In this document: piece after piece, positions 24,469-31,943 of the stretch | Numbering within the stretch: the first letter of the stretch is position 1 | Layout of the letters: every line of letters starts with the position of its first letter | Assembly: GCF_003121585.1 (NCBI RefSeq) | Contig: NZ_QEOO01000030.1 | Coordinates: 1 to 43,206 of the forward strand | Source of the DNA: Nocardioides speluncae | GTDB taxonomy: Bacteria > Actinomycetota > Actinomycetes > Propionibacteriales > Nocardioidaceae | Reading direction: 5' to 3' | DNA: 43,206 nucleotides | The notes under the pieces: generated by a model | Seen by the model: the letters and a program-made list of their open reading frames with translations, nothing else | What the model was told of the DNA's origin: nothing | Database searches by the model: none | Program-made: the position numbers and the translations under genes

Positions 24469-25449
24469 GTGACGACCACTCCGATCAGCACACCGGCCCA
24501 CCTGCTCGAGGACCTGGAGCCCGTCGTGGCCGAGAACCTCGACCGCCATCTCGCGCTGGCCCAGGAGTGGCATCCCCACGACTACGTGCCCTGGAGCGAG
24601 GGACGGGACTTCGCGTTCCTCGGCGGTGAGGACTACGCCCCGGAGCAGTCGCGGCTGTCGAGTACCGCCAAGGCAGCGATGTTCACGAACCTGCTGACCG
24701 AGGACAACCTGCCGTCGTACCACCGCGAGATCGCCACCCGCTTCGGCCGCGACGGCGCGTGGGGCACCTGGGTCGGCCGGTGGACCGCCGAGGAGAACCG
24801 GCACGGCGTGGCGCTGCGCGACTACCTCGTGGTCACCCGCGGCGTGGACCCGGTCGAGCTGGAGCGGGCCCGGATGGACTACATGACCTCGGGCTACGAC
24901 TCGGGCGACAAGACCGCGCTGGAGGCGGTCGCCTATGTCTCCTTCCAGGAGCTGGCCACCCGCGTCTCGCACCGCAACACCGGCAAGGTCACTGGCGACC
25001 CGATCGCCGACAAGCTTCTCGCCCGGATCGCCAAGGACGAGAACCTGCACATGGTCTTCTACCGCAACATCGTGGCCGCGGCGCTCGACATCGCGCCCGA
25101 CGCCACCATGCGCGCGATCGCCGACGAGGTCATCGGCTTCGAGATGCCCGGTGCCACGATGGCGGGCTTCCGCCGCAACTCGATCATCATCGCCAAGGCC
25201 GGCATCTACGACCTACGGCTCCACCACGACGAGGTGCTGATGCCAGTGCTGCGGCACTGGGGCGTCTTCGAGCGTGACGGCCTCGGCGCCGAGGGTGAGC
25301 AGGCCCGCGACGACCTGGCGAGGTTCCTGGAGGCGCTCGACACCCAGGCCACTCGCTTCGTGGAGCGCCGGGCCGAGACCCGCGCCCGAGTCGCGGCGAA
25401 CGCGGACCAGGAGAAGGCCGCCCGGCTTGCGGCCGACATCGCGACCTGA
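24469..25449 (+). CDS. Acyl-[acyl-carrier-protein] desaturase (DesA type)
   Basis: 326-residue soluble ferritin-like di-iron desaturase that introduces a double bond into acyl-ACP or acyl-CoA chains with O2 and ferredoxin. Di-iron ligands appear as E in LLTEDNLPSYHRE, AEENRHG (ExxH), the Glu of SFQELATRVSH and KDENLHM (ExxH). Length agrees with mycobacterial DesA1/DesA2 and plant-type stearoyl-ACP desaturases. The GTG at 24469 (protein begins VTTTPISTPAHLL) has GAGGGAG upstream; the ATG at 24427 would add 14 unlikely residues. It stands alone with no reductase or ferredoxin beside it. Position of desaturation unknown. Confidence 0.93.
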   Translation: MTTTPISTPAHLLEDLEPVVAENLDRHLALAQEWHPHDYVPWSEGRDFAFLGGEDYAPEQSRLSSTAKAAMFTNLLTEDNLPSYHREIATRFGRDGAWGTWVGRWTAEENRHGVALRDYLVVTRGVDPVELERARMDYMTSGYDSGDKTALEAVAYVSFQELATRVSHRNTGKVTGDPIADKLLARIAKDENLHMVFYRNIVAAALDIAPDATMRAIADEVIGFEMPGATMAGFRRNSIIIAKAGIYDLRLHHDEVLMPVLRHWGVFERDGLGAEGEQARDDLARFLEALDTQATRFVERRAETRARVAANADQEKAARLAADIAT

Positions 25450-25497
25450 CGTACCCGCGGAGTATGCACATCGCGCGACCCGGAGGATGCTTAACGC

Positions 25498-25896
25498 ATG
25501 ACCGATCGAGACGAGTTTCGGGCGTGGGTCGAGGGTGCTCTGTACGATGCGGAGTTCGCCCTGCACAACGGAGACGCCGCCCCGCGACGAGCGCTCTGGT
25601 CCCGCAACGAGCCCGTGAGCGTCTTGGGTGCCTGGCGCAATGCCCATGGCCAACAGGAGATCGACGAGCTCTTCATCTCTCTTGGCGCCAGCTTCTCCGA
25701 CTGCACGTCCTACACCTTCGACCTCCAGGCCTTCGATGTGGTGGGCGACATGGCCTACACAGCAGGCCTGGAGCACACTTCCGCTTCGGTTGACGGTCAA
25801 CCGCGCACCTACACGCTGCGTGCGACTCAGGTGTACCGCCGCGAAGCCGGCCAATGGCGGGTCGCCCATCGCCACGGCGACACGGTCAACGACTAA
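25498..25896 (+). CDS. NTF2-like (SnoaL/DUF4440-type) domain protein
   Basis: 132 residues. The cone-shaped NTF2-like fold is suggested by ALHNGDAAPRRALWSRNEPV at the N-terminal helix-turn, a middle SYTFDLQAFDVVGDMAYTAG and the C-terminal TLRATQVYRREAGQWRVAHR strand pair ending HRHGD. That C-terminal W-R-V-A-H-R-H pattern is typical of the family, whose members range from ketosteroid-isomerase-like enzymes to binding proteins; no function can be assigned. Start ATG 25498 with GGAGGA about 12 bases upstream. 48 bases after the desaturase, so it may share its transcript. Confidence 0.82.
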   Translation: MTDRDEFRAWVEGALYDAEFALHNGDAAPRRALWSRNEPVSVLGAWRNAHGQQEIDELFISLGASFSDCTSYTFDLQAFDVVGDMAYTAGLEHTSASVDGQPRTYTLRATQVYRREAGQWRVAHRHGDTVND

Positions 25897-26097
25897 CCGT
25901 CGCTGACTTGCGCATCCCCTGCCTAGCTGGTCCGTGCCGCGGTGCGGTGGGGCCGGATCGGCGTGGCGATCAACGACGGCTCGCCGAGCAGTTCTTCTGA
26001 GTTATCCACAGGGCGGTCGATTGGCGTTGGCGGCGGGTGTCTCGGCTGGCGTATGAATGTTGCGAACAGGATCTTCTGCCTCGGGACAGGACCGCCG
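25897..26097 (+). promoter_or_regulatory. tad locus upstream region with a perfect DnaA-box sequence
   Basis: 201 bases without a gene before cpaF. TTATCCACA at 26002-26010 is a perfect consensus DnaA box. TTGGCG (26027-26032) and TATGAA (26052-26057) are possible but poorly spaced (19) promoter hexamers. GGGACAGGA before the ATG at 26098 is the ribosome-binding site. Confidence 0.45.
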
Positions 26098-27351
26098 ATG
26101 ACCGTGACCTTCAGCGACACCCCGGTCGAGCTTGTCGAGCAGCTCGACGGCCGGGTGCGCGAGGTTGTACGGCGTGAGGGGGTCGACCCGCAGCGCGACA
26201 ACGGCGTAGTCCGCCGGATCGCCGAGGCCATTGTCGAGGCCCATGACCAGCTCAGCCTGACCGGTGCGGTCGCGCCGATTGAGGACCCGCGGGGCGTGAT
26301 CGACGAGCTGGTGGCACGGGTCGCCGGGTTCGGCGCGCTGCAGCCGTTCCTCGATGACCCGGCGGTCGAGGAGGTCTGGATTAACGACCCGAGCCGGGTC
26401 TTCGTAGCGCGCGGCGGCCGGCACGAGCTGACCAACCTGGTGCTGACCCAGGCGCAGGTCGACGAGCTCGTCGAGCGGATGCTCAAGTCCAGCGGTCGCC
26501 GGATCGACATCAGCCAGCCGTTCGTGGATGCGATGCTGCCCGAGGGTCACCGGCTGCACGTCGTACTCGAAGGCATCTCGCGCGGCTTCTCCGCGGTCAA
26601 CATTCGCAAGTTCGTGCTGAAGGCGGCCCGGCTACACGATCTCGTCGAGCTGGGCAGTCTGTCGGTGCCGGCCGCGGCGTTCCTGGACGCCAGCATCCGG
26701 GCCGGCCTCAATGTGCTGGTCGCCGGCGGCACCCAGGCCGGCAAGACCACGATGCTGAACTGCCTGGCCGCGGCGATCCCGGGCGGCGACCGGGTGGTCT
26801 CGTGCGAAGAGGTCTTCGAGCTGCGCTTCCCACACCCCGACTGGGTGCCGATGCAGACCCGGCAGTCCGGGCTCGAAGGCACCGGCGGGATCCGGCTGCG
26901 GGAGCTGGTCAAGGAGAGCCTGCGGATGCGGCCCAGCCGGATCGTCGTCGGCGAGGTCCGCGCCGAGGAGTGCCTCGACCTGCTGCTCGCGCTCAACGCC
27001 GGGCTGCCCGGCATGTGCACGCTGCACGCCAACAGCGCCCGCGAGGCGCTGGTCAAGATGTGCACGCTGCCGCTGCTGGCCGGCGAGAACATCTCGGCGC
27101 GGTTCGTGGTGCCGACCGTCGCCGCGTCCGTCGACCTGGTGGTCCATCTCGGCATCGACGAGCGCGGAGTACGCCGTACCAACGAGATCGTCGCGGTCCC
27201 GGGCCGCGTCGAGAACGACGTCATCGAGACCGAGACGATCTTCGCCCGCACCGGCAACGAGCTGCGGCTGGTCGGCGGGATGCCACCGCGGCCGGAACGG
27301 TACGAGCGTGTCGGTATCGACGTGCGCGGGCTGCTGTCGGGGGCGCGCTGA
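26098..27351 (+). CDS. cpaF: CpaF/TadA secretion ATPase of the tad pilus
   Basis: 417 residues. Hexameric type II/IV secretion ATPase that powers assembly of Flp/tad pili at the cytoplasmic membrane. Walker A GGTQAGKTT (210-218), Asp/Walker-B-type region RIVVGEVRAEE and His box TLHANSARE are present; the N-terminal VEEVWINDPSRVFV is the usual N2 domain. Start at ATG 26098; the longer frame back to 25942 is intergenic. The stop overlaps the tadB ATG (TGATG). No tadZ/cpaE or cpaB precedes it. It is the first gene of the seven-gene operon. Confidence 0.95.
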   Translation: MTVTFSDTPVELVEQLDGRVREVVRREGVDPQRDNGVVRRIAEAIVEAHDQLSLTGAVAPIEDPRGVIDELVARVAGFGALQPFLDDPAVEEVWINDPSRVFVARGGRHELTNLVLTQAQVDELVERMLKSSGRRIDISQPFVDAMLPEGHRLHVVLEGISRGFSAVNIRKFVLKAARLHDLVELGSLSVPAAAFLDASIRAGLNVLVAGGTQAGKTTMLNCLAAAIPGGDRVVSCEEVFELRFPHPDWVPMQTRQSGLEGTGGIRLRELVKESLRMRPSRIVVGEVRAEECLDLLLALNAGLPGMCTLHANSAREALVKMCTLPLLAGENISARFVVPTVAASVDLVVHLGIDERGVRRTNEIVAVPGRVENDVIETETIFARTGNELRLVGGMPPRPERYERVGIDVRGLLSGAR

Positions 27352-28205
27352 TGGGTGCTCTGGTCGGGCTGGGGGTCGGCGTAGGGCTGATGCTGATCTG
27401 GTCGGCCTTCTTCCTGCCGCGCCGGTCGAGGTCCGCCGGCCGCGGGCCGGGCTGGCCGGCCCGGCTGCTGGCGCGGGCCGGGATCGGCGGAGTGTCGCCG
27501 ACCAGCTTCGTGCTGCTGTGCGCGGGCCTGGGAGTCGCGGTCGCGCTGGTGATCCTGGTCGTGTCCGGTACGCCGCCGGTCGCCGTGGTCTTCGGCCTGC
27601 TGGGCGGCTACCTGCCGGTGGCGGTCGTGGCCGGCCGGGCGCGGCGCCGGCAGCGTGAGTTCGCCGAGGTCTGGCCGGAGGCCGTCGACAACCTCGCCAG
27701 CGCCGTGCGTGCCGGCATGTCGCTGCCGGAGGCGCTCGCCGGGCTCGCGGTGCGCGGGCCGGAGCCGCTGCGCGGCGCGTTCGAGCAGTTCGCACTCGAC
27801 TACCAGGTGACCGGCCGCTTCTCCGACTGCCTCGACCGGCTCAAGGAGGCGCTGGCAGACCCGGTCGGCGACCGGGTCGTGGAGGGGCTCCGGATCGCGC
27901 GGGAGGTCGGTGGCGGAGAGCTCGGCCGGCTGCTGCGCAACCTCTCGTCGTACCTCCGCGACGACGCCCGCACCCGGTCCGAGCTCGAGGCCCGCCAGGC
28001 GTGGGCGGTCAACGGCGCCCGGCTGGCGGTCGCGGCGCCGTGGCTGGTGCTGCTGACGATGTCGTTCCAGTCGCAGGTGATCCAGCGCTACTCCTCGCCG
28101 ACCGGGGTGCTGATCCTGGCCGTCGGCGCCGCGGTCTGCGTGGGCGCCTACCGAGCGATGGTGCATCTGGGTCGGCTGCCGAGCGAGCGGCGGATCCTCG
28201 CATGA
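27351..28205 (+). CDS. tadB: TadB, tad pilus inner-membrane platform protein
   Basis: 284 residues. Hydrophobic N-terminal helices (LVGLGVGVGLMLIW and FVLLCAGLGVAVALVILVVS), then a cytosolic T2SSF domain (FAEVWPEAVDNLASAVRAGM, the hallmark GxxLxxAL-like region SLPEALAGLAV) and C-terminal helices around VAAPWLVLLTM. T2SSF proteins form the platform on which CpaF acts. Start overlaps the cpaF stop by one base and the end overlaps tadC by four, so translation is coupled. Paired TadB/TadC subunits are standard for tad systems. Confidence 0.92.
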   Translation: MGALVGLGVGVGLMLIWSAFFLPRRSRSAGRGPGWPARLLARAGIGGVSPTSFVLLCAGLGVAVALVILVVSGTPPVAVVFGLLGGYLPVAVVAGRARRRQREFAEVWPEAVDNLASAVRAGMSLPEALAGLAVRGPEPLRGAFEQFALDYQVTGRFSDCLDRLKEALADPVGDRVVEGLRIAREVGGGELGRLLRNLSSYLRDDARTRSELEARQAWAVNGARLAVAAPWLVLLTMSFQSQVIQRYSSPTGVLILAVGAAVCVGAYRAMVHLGRLPSERRILA

Positions 28206-29146
28206 GCCTGACGCTGTGGGGGATCCTGCTCGGGCTGACGGCCGGACTCGGCGTACTGCTCGTGCTGTCCCGGCTCGCCGCGATCCGGCGTACTCCGCTG
28301 GAGACGCGGGTGCTGCCCTACGTCCGTGACCTGCCGCAGGTCGGGCGCGTGGTGCCGATGCGTGCCGCCTCGTCGAAGCAGTCGGCGTCGGCGTTCGCCA
28401 GTGTCTTCGGGCCGCTCGTTCAGGGCGCGGCGGAGTCGGTCGAGCGGGTGCTCGGCGGCGCGGCCTCGGTACGCCGCCGGCTGGAGCGGGCGGGCATCGA
28501 CAAGACCGTCCACGAGTTCCGCATCGAGCAGGTGCAGTGGGGCCTGGTCGGCTTCGCGGGCGCGGCCGTCCTGGTCGGGCTCCGCCTGCTCCGCGACCCG
28601 GGCAGCGCACTTCCAGGGCTGCTGGTCTGCCTCCTGGCGTTCGCGTCCGGGGTGCTGCTCCGGGAGAACCGGCTGACCGCCCAGGTGAAGGAGCGCGAGC
28701 GCCGGATCCTGGCCGAGTTCCCGGCCATCGCCGAGCTGCTGGCGTTGTCGGTGGCGGCGGGGGAGTCACCGGTCGCGGCGCTCGACCGCGTCGTCCGCCG
28801 CAGCCACGGTGAGCTGTCCGGAGACCTGGCGAAGGTGCTGGCCGAGGTCCGCACCGGCGAGCCGGTCGGCTCGGCCTTCGACCGGCTGGCCGCCCGCGCT
28901 GGGCTTCCGCTGGTTGCCCGCTTCGCCGAGGGGGTCGCGGTCGCGGTCGAGCGGGGCACCCCGCTAGCCGACGTACTCCACGCCCAAGCCGCCGATGTCC
29001 GCGAGGCCGGCCGCCGCGAGCTGATCGAGGCCGGCGCTCGCAAGGAGGTCGCGATGATGGTGCCCGTCGTCTTCCTGGTCCTGCCGGTCACCATCATGTT
29101 CGCCTTCTGGCCCGGCTTCGTCGGGCTCAGCCTGACCACACCTTGA
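28202..29146 (+). CDS. tadC: TadC, tad pilus inner-membrane platform protein
   Basis: 314 residues, starting at ATG 28202 in an ATGA overlap with tadB. N-terminal helix GILLGLTAGLGVLLVLSRL, a polar region with QRKR-rich linker around VRRRLERAG, two helices (LVGFAGAAVLVGLRLL and GLLVCLLAFASGVLL), then the T2SSF domain (FPAIAELLALSVAAGESPVA) and the terminal helix VPVVFLVLPVTIMFAFWPGF. Second platform subunit of the pilus. 19 bases of spacing and a fresh ribosome-binding site precede the pilin-like gene, which allows higher expression of the pilin. Confidence 0.92.
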   Translation: MSLTLWGILLGLTAGLGVLLVLSRLAAIRRTPLETRVLPYVRDLPQVGRVVPMRAASSKQSASAFASVFGPLVQGAAESVERVLGGAASVRRRLERAGIDKTVHEFRIEQVQWGLVGFAGAAVLVGLRLLRDPGSALPGLLVCLLAFASGVLLRENRLTAQVKERERRILAEFPAIAELLALSVAAGESPVAALDRVVRRSHGELSGDLAKVLAEVRTGEPVGSAFDRLAARAGLPLVARFAEGVAVAVERGTPLADVLHAQAADVREAGRRELIEAGARKEVAMMVPVVFLVLPVTIMFAFWPGFVGLSLTTP

Positions 29147-29165
29147 AACCACGGGGAGAAGACAC

Positions 29166-29363
29166 ATGAGAACCGTCGAATACGCACTCATCCGGCTGTA
29201 CGTCGCCGCCGTCCTGCGCACCCGCGACGAGCGCGGTGACGTCCCCGGCTGGGTGATGATCACGGTCATGTCGGCGACCGTCGTCGCCGCCTTGACCGGC
29301 ATTGCCAGGCCTGAGCTGTCGAGCATGCTGGAGAACGCGCTCGCCACGGTCAGCGGACGGTAG
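29166..29363 (+). CDS. Flp-like small pilin candidate
   Basis: 65 residues, ATG 29166 with ribosome-binding site GGGGAGAAG. An N-terminal arm ends in TRDERGDVPG, followed by one hydrophobic helix (WVMITVMSATVVAALTGI) and a short tail ELSSMLENALATVSGR. Size, place after tadC and the RDERG motif before the helix fit the actinobacterial Flp-type or pilin-like subunit. The canonical Flp G/xxxxEY processing signature is not present: the fifth residue after the Gly of RDERG is Trp. So calling it the major pilin is inference. Confidence 0.75.
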   Translation: MRTVEYALIRLYVAAVLRTRDERGDVPGWVMITVMSATVVAALTGIARPELSSMLENALATVSGR

Positions 29364-29367
29364 CAAC

Positions 29368-29766
29368 GTGGCCGGACCCGCGCGGCGCCGAGACGAACGC
29401 GGCTCCGCGGTCGTGGACTTCGTGCTGGTGATGCTGATCCTGATCCCGCTGTTCCTCGGGATCCTGCAGCTCGCCCTGGTCCTGCACGTCCGCAACACCC
29501 TCGCCTCGGCGGCCTCCGAGGGCGCCCGGTACGCCGCCACCCAGGACCGCGGCCTCGGCGACGGTGAGGCCAAGGCCCGCACCGAGATCAGTACGGCGAT
29601 CTCGGGCCGCTATGCCAGCAGTGTCGACGCGTCGTCGACGACCGTCGAGGGTGCCCCCGGCGTGGTCGTCGCCGTCGAGGCGGAGGTTCCGCCGCTCGGG
29701 CTCTGGGGTCCGGCGGTCAGGATCCGCGTCGAAGGACACGCGATCGAGGAGGTGACCGAGCCGTGA
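29368..29766 (+). CDS. tadE: TadE-like minor pilin
   Basis: 132 residues from the GTG at 29368, immediately after the pilin-like stop. RRDERGSAVVDFVLVMLILI is a pseudopilin leader: cleavage after Gly would leave SAVVD at the start of the hydrophobic helix, with Asp at +5 where TadE proteins usually have Glu. The remainder (RNTLASAASEGARYAATQDR) is the conserved TadE domain. It has no in-frame ATG in a better place, and the upstream in-frame ATG at 29302 lies inside the preceding gene. Likely a minor pilin of the same pilus. Confidence 0.85.
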   Translation: MAGPARRRDERGSAVVDFVLVMLILIPLFLGILQLALVLHVRNTLASAASEGARYAATQDRGLGDGEAKARTEISTAISGRYASSVDASSTTVEGAPGVVVAVEAEVPPLGLWGPAVRIRVEGHAIEEVTEP

Positions 29767-30203
29767 ACCGCCGCGACGAACGGGGCAGCGCGCTGATCGA
29801 GGTGTCCTGGCTCGGCATCCTGCTGATGGTCCCGCTCATGTACGTCGTGCTGTCGGTGTTCGACGTCCAGCGCGGCGCTTTCGGCGTCACCGCCGCTTCC
29901 CGGGCCGCCGCTCGTGCCTATGCGCTCGCGCCCTCACCGGCCGAGGGCGAGGCGCGGGCGGCTGCCGCGGCACGGCTGGCGATGCGCGACCAGGGCCTGG
30001 ACGCCGACTCGGCCGAGATCGACGTCGGCTGCGTGCCGGACCCGGGTGACTGCCACCTGCCCGGCTCGGTGATCACCGTCGACATCCGGACCCGCGTGGA
30101 CCTGCCGCTGCTGCCGGCGATGCTCGGCAGCGACACCCCGAGCTTCCGTCTCGACGCTCACCACCGGGTGCCCTACGGCACCTACCGCGAGGGCCACAGA
30201 TGA
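29763..30203 (+). CDS. TadE/TadF-like minor pilin
   Basis: 146 residues from the GTG at 29763, in a GTGA overlap with the tadE stop. RRDERGSALIEVSWLGILLM again shows RDERG, a predicted cleavage after Gly and Glu at +5, the classical prepilin position. The region after the helix (TAASRAAARAYALAPSPAEG) is TadE-like; two Cys lie close together (GCVPDPGDCH) and could form a disulfide loop. A second minor pilin, corresponding to TadF in other loci by position. Confidence 0.82.
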   Translation: MNRRDERGSALIEVSWLGILLMVPLMYVVLSVFDVQRGAFGVTAASRAAARAYALAPSPAEGEARAAAAARLAMRDQGLDADSAEIDVGCVPDPGDCHLPGSVITVDIRTRVDLPLLPAMLGSDTPSFRLDAHHRVPYGTYREGHR

Positions 30204-30634
30204 CTCGCGACGAGCGCGGTCAGACCACGCCGATGATCGTCGGCTTCTTCTTCATCCTCGCGATCCTGGTGGCGGTCGTGGTGGACGCGTCGGCGGCGTA
30301 CCTGCAGCGGCAGTCGCTGGCGACTCTCGCCGAGGGCGCCGCCCTGTCCGGTGCCAATGGCGGCGTCACCGGCGCGAGCTCGTACGCCGACGGCATCGGC
30401 GAGCAGCGCGCGGATCTCGACGCGACCGCCGCTCGGGCAGCGGTCGCCCAACACCTCCGCGAAGCCGGCGCCTACGAGCGATACCCGGACCTCGCCTACA
30501 CCGTCGCGGTCACCGAGGACGGCGTCGTGGTCCGGATCACCGCCGGCCTCGACCTGCCGCTGGCCGTCCCGGGCACCGCGGGTGGCGCCACAATCGGAGC
30601 CAAGGGTTCGGCTGCGTTGGAGATCTCCGGCTAG
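30200..30634 (+). CDS. TadG-like pilus protein (short form)
   Basis: 144 residues, ATG 30200 in an ATGA overlap. TRDERGQTTPMIVGFFFILA followed by LVAVVVDASAAYLQRQSLAT is the TadG-type N-terminal helix with the ensuing D-A-S-x-x-Y-x-x-R-Q motif. The protein ends after about 110 further residues and lacks the von Willebrand A-like domain of full TadG, so it is the short actinobacterial form. Last gene of the operon; a long palindrome follows 37 bases later. Confidence 0.82.
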   Translation: MTRDERGQTTPMIVGFFFILAILVAVVVDASAAYLQRQSLATLAEGAALSGANGGVTGASSYADGIGEQRADLDATAARAAVAQHLREAGAYERYPDLAYTVAVTEDGVVVRITAGLDLPLAVPGTAGGATIGAKGSAALEISG

Positions 30635-30670
30635 CGGACGGGACGGCCGCCTGAAGGGGGTGTCCTCCGG

Positions 30671-30725
30671 TTGGTGATCCAGGTGTGTCACTACGGACCG
30701 CGTAGTGACACACCTGGATCACCAA
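30671..30725. repeat. Perfect 25-bp inverted repeat, copy 2 of palindrome
   Basis: Arms 30671-30695 and 30701-30725 are perfectly complementary (25 bp, starting TTGGTGATCCAGGTGTGTCA) around the 5-base loop GACCG. The same outer arms occur at 7294-7347. It lies between the last tad gene and prfB and could terminate the tad transcript, but its recurrence elsewhere marks it as a repeat family. Confidence 0.92.
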
Positions 30726-30814
30726 GGCCGAAACGGCCCGCCGAGCCGCGTCGCCGGACCGTGGGCCGTGAGCGCCGGTCTCATCCCTCCCGCGGTGCCG
30801 TACTGTTGCTCCTT

Positions 30815-31927
30815 GTGGCAGGACCCGACTTCGACCAAGAGATCAAGCAGCTTCAGGCGACCATGCGCACCATCGAGCAGGTGCTTGATCTGGACAAGAT
30901 GCGCGGCGAGATCGCCGAGTTGGGAGAGCAGGTCGCGGCACCCGACCTGTGGGACGACCAGGACAACGCGACCCGGGTGACCGGACGGCTGTCGGCGCTC
31001 CAGGGCGAGGTCGACCGGTTCACTGAGCTCAACGGCCGGGTCGACGACCTGGAGGTGATGGTCGAGCTCGCGCAGGAGGAGAACGACGCGGAGTCTCTGG
31101 CCGAGTCCGGCGCCGAGCTGGGCCGGGTGAAGAAGGCGGTCGAGGCGCTCGAGGTCCGCACCCTGCTGTCCGGCGAGTACGACGACCGCGAGGCGATCGT
31201 CACCATTCGCTCCGGCGCCGGTGGCGTCGACGCCGCGGACTTCGCCGAGATGCTGATGCGGATGTACACGCGCTGGGCGGAGCAGCACAAGTACCCGGTC
31301 GAGGTCTACGACGTCTCGTACGCCGAGGAGGCCGGCATCAAGTCGGCCGAGTTCGCGATCCACGCCCCTTATGCCTACGGCACCCTCTCGGTCGAGGTGG
31401 GCACCCACCGGCTGGTGCGGATCAGCCCGTTCGACAACCAGGGACGCCGGCAGACGTCGTTCGCCGCGGTCGAGGTGGTCCCGGTCCTGGAGCAGACCGA
31501 CGAGATCGAGGTCGACGAGAACGACATCCGCACCGACGTGTTCCGCTCCGGCGGCCCCGGCGGCCAGTCGGTCAACACCACCGACTCGGCGGTCCGGCTG
31601 ACCCACATCCCGACCGGCATCGTCGTCTCCTGCCAGAACGAGAAGTCGCAGCTCCAGAACAAGGCGTCCGCGATGGTCGTCCTCAAGGCCAAGCTCCTCG
31701 CCCTGAAGAAGGCCGAGGAGGCGGCGCTGAAGAAGGACCTCAAGGGCGACGTCGCCGCGAGCTGGGGCGACCAGATGCGCAACTACGTGCTGAACCCGTA
31801 CCAGATCGTCAAGGACCTGCGGACGACGTACGAGACGGGCAATCCGCAGGCCGTCTTCGACGGCGACATCGACGCCTTCCTCGAGGCCGGCATCCGCTGG
31901 CGCCGCGGCGCCGCCGGCCAGAACTGA
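30815..31927 (+). CDS. prfB: Peptide chain release factor 2
   Basis: 370 residues. Terminates translation at UGA and UAA. The recognition tripeptide SPF is in [10 protein letters not shown] and the catalytic GGQ in [16 protein letters not shown]. The GTG at 30815 ([14 protein letters not shown]) is chosen by family alignment. A TACTGT hexamer ends 8 bases upstream, so the mRNA may be leaderless. No programmed frameshift is needed; the reading frame is continuous, unlike E. coli prfB. In many actinobacteria ftsE follows directly; here ftsE is 5 kb away. Confidence 0.95.
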   Translation: MAGPDFDQEIKQLQATMRTIEQVLDLDKMRGEIAELGEQVAAPDLWDDQDNATRVTGRLSALQGEVDRFTELNGRVDDLEVMVELAQEENDAESLAESGAELGRVKKAVEALEVRTLLSGEYDDREAIVTIRSGAGGVDAADFAEMLMRMYTRWAEQHKYPVEVYDVSYAEEAGIKSAEFAIHAPYAYGTLSVEVGTHRLVRISPFDNQGRRQTSFAAVEVVPVLEQTDEIEVDENDIRTDVFRSGGPGGQSVNTTDSAVRLTHIPTGIVVSCQNEKSQLQNKASAMVVLKAKLLALKKAEEAALKKDLKGDVAASWGDQMRNYVLNPYQIVKDLRTTYETGNPQAVFDGDIDAFLEAGIRWRRGAAGQN

Positions 31928-31943
31928 CGCCAACCAGTCGGAC

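Noticed and set aside
24300..24629. 109-codon frame starting MDSAGPARPR before the desaturase
   Set aside because: Runs out of frame into the desaturase and has shadow composition.
30671..30814. N-terminal extension of prfB from the ATG in the palindrome
   Set aside because: The extension translates the inverted repeat; the RF2 family begins at the GTG at 30815 and a -10 hexamer precedes it.
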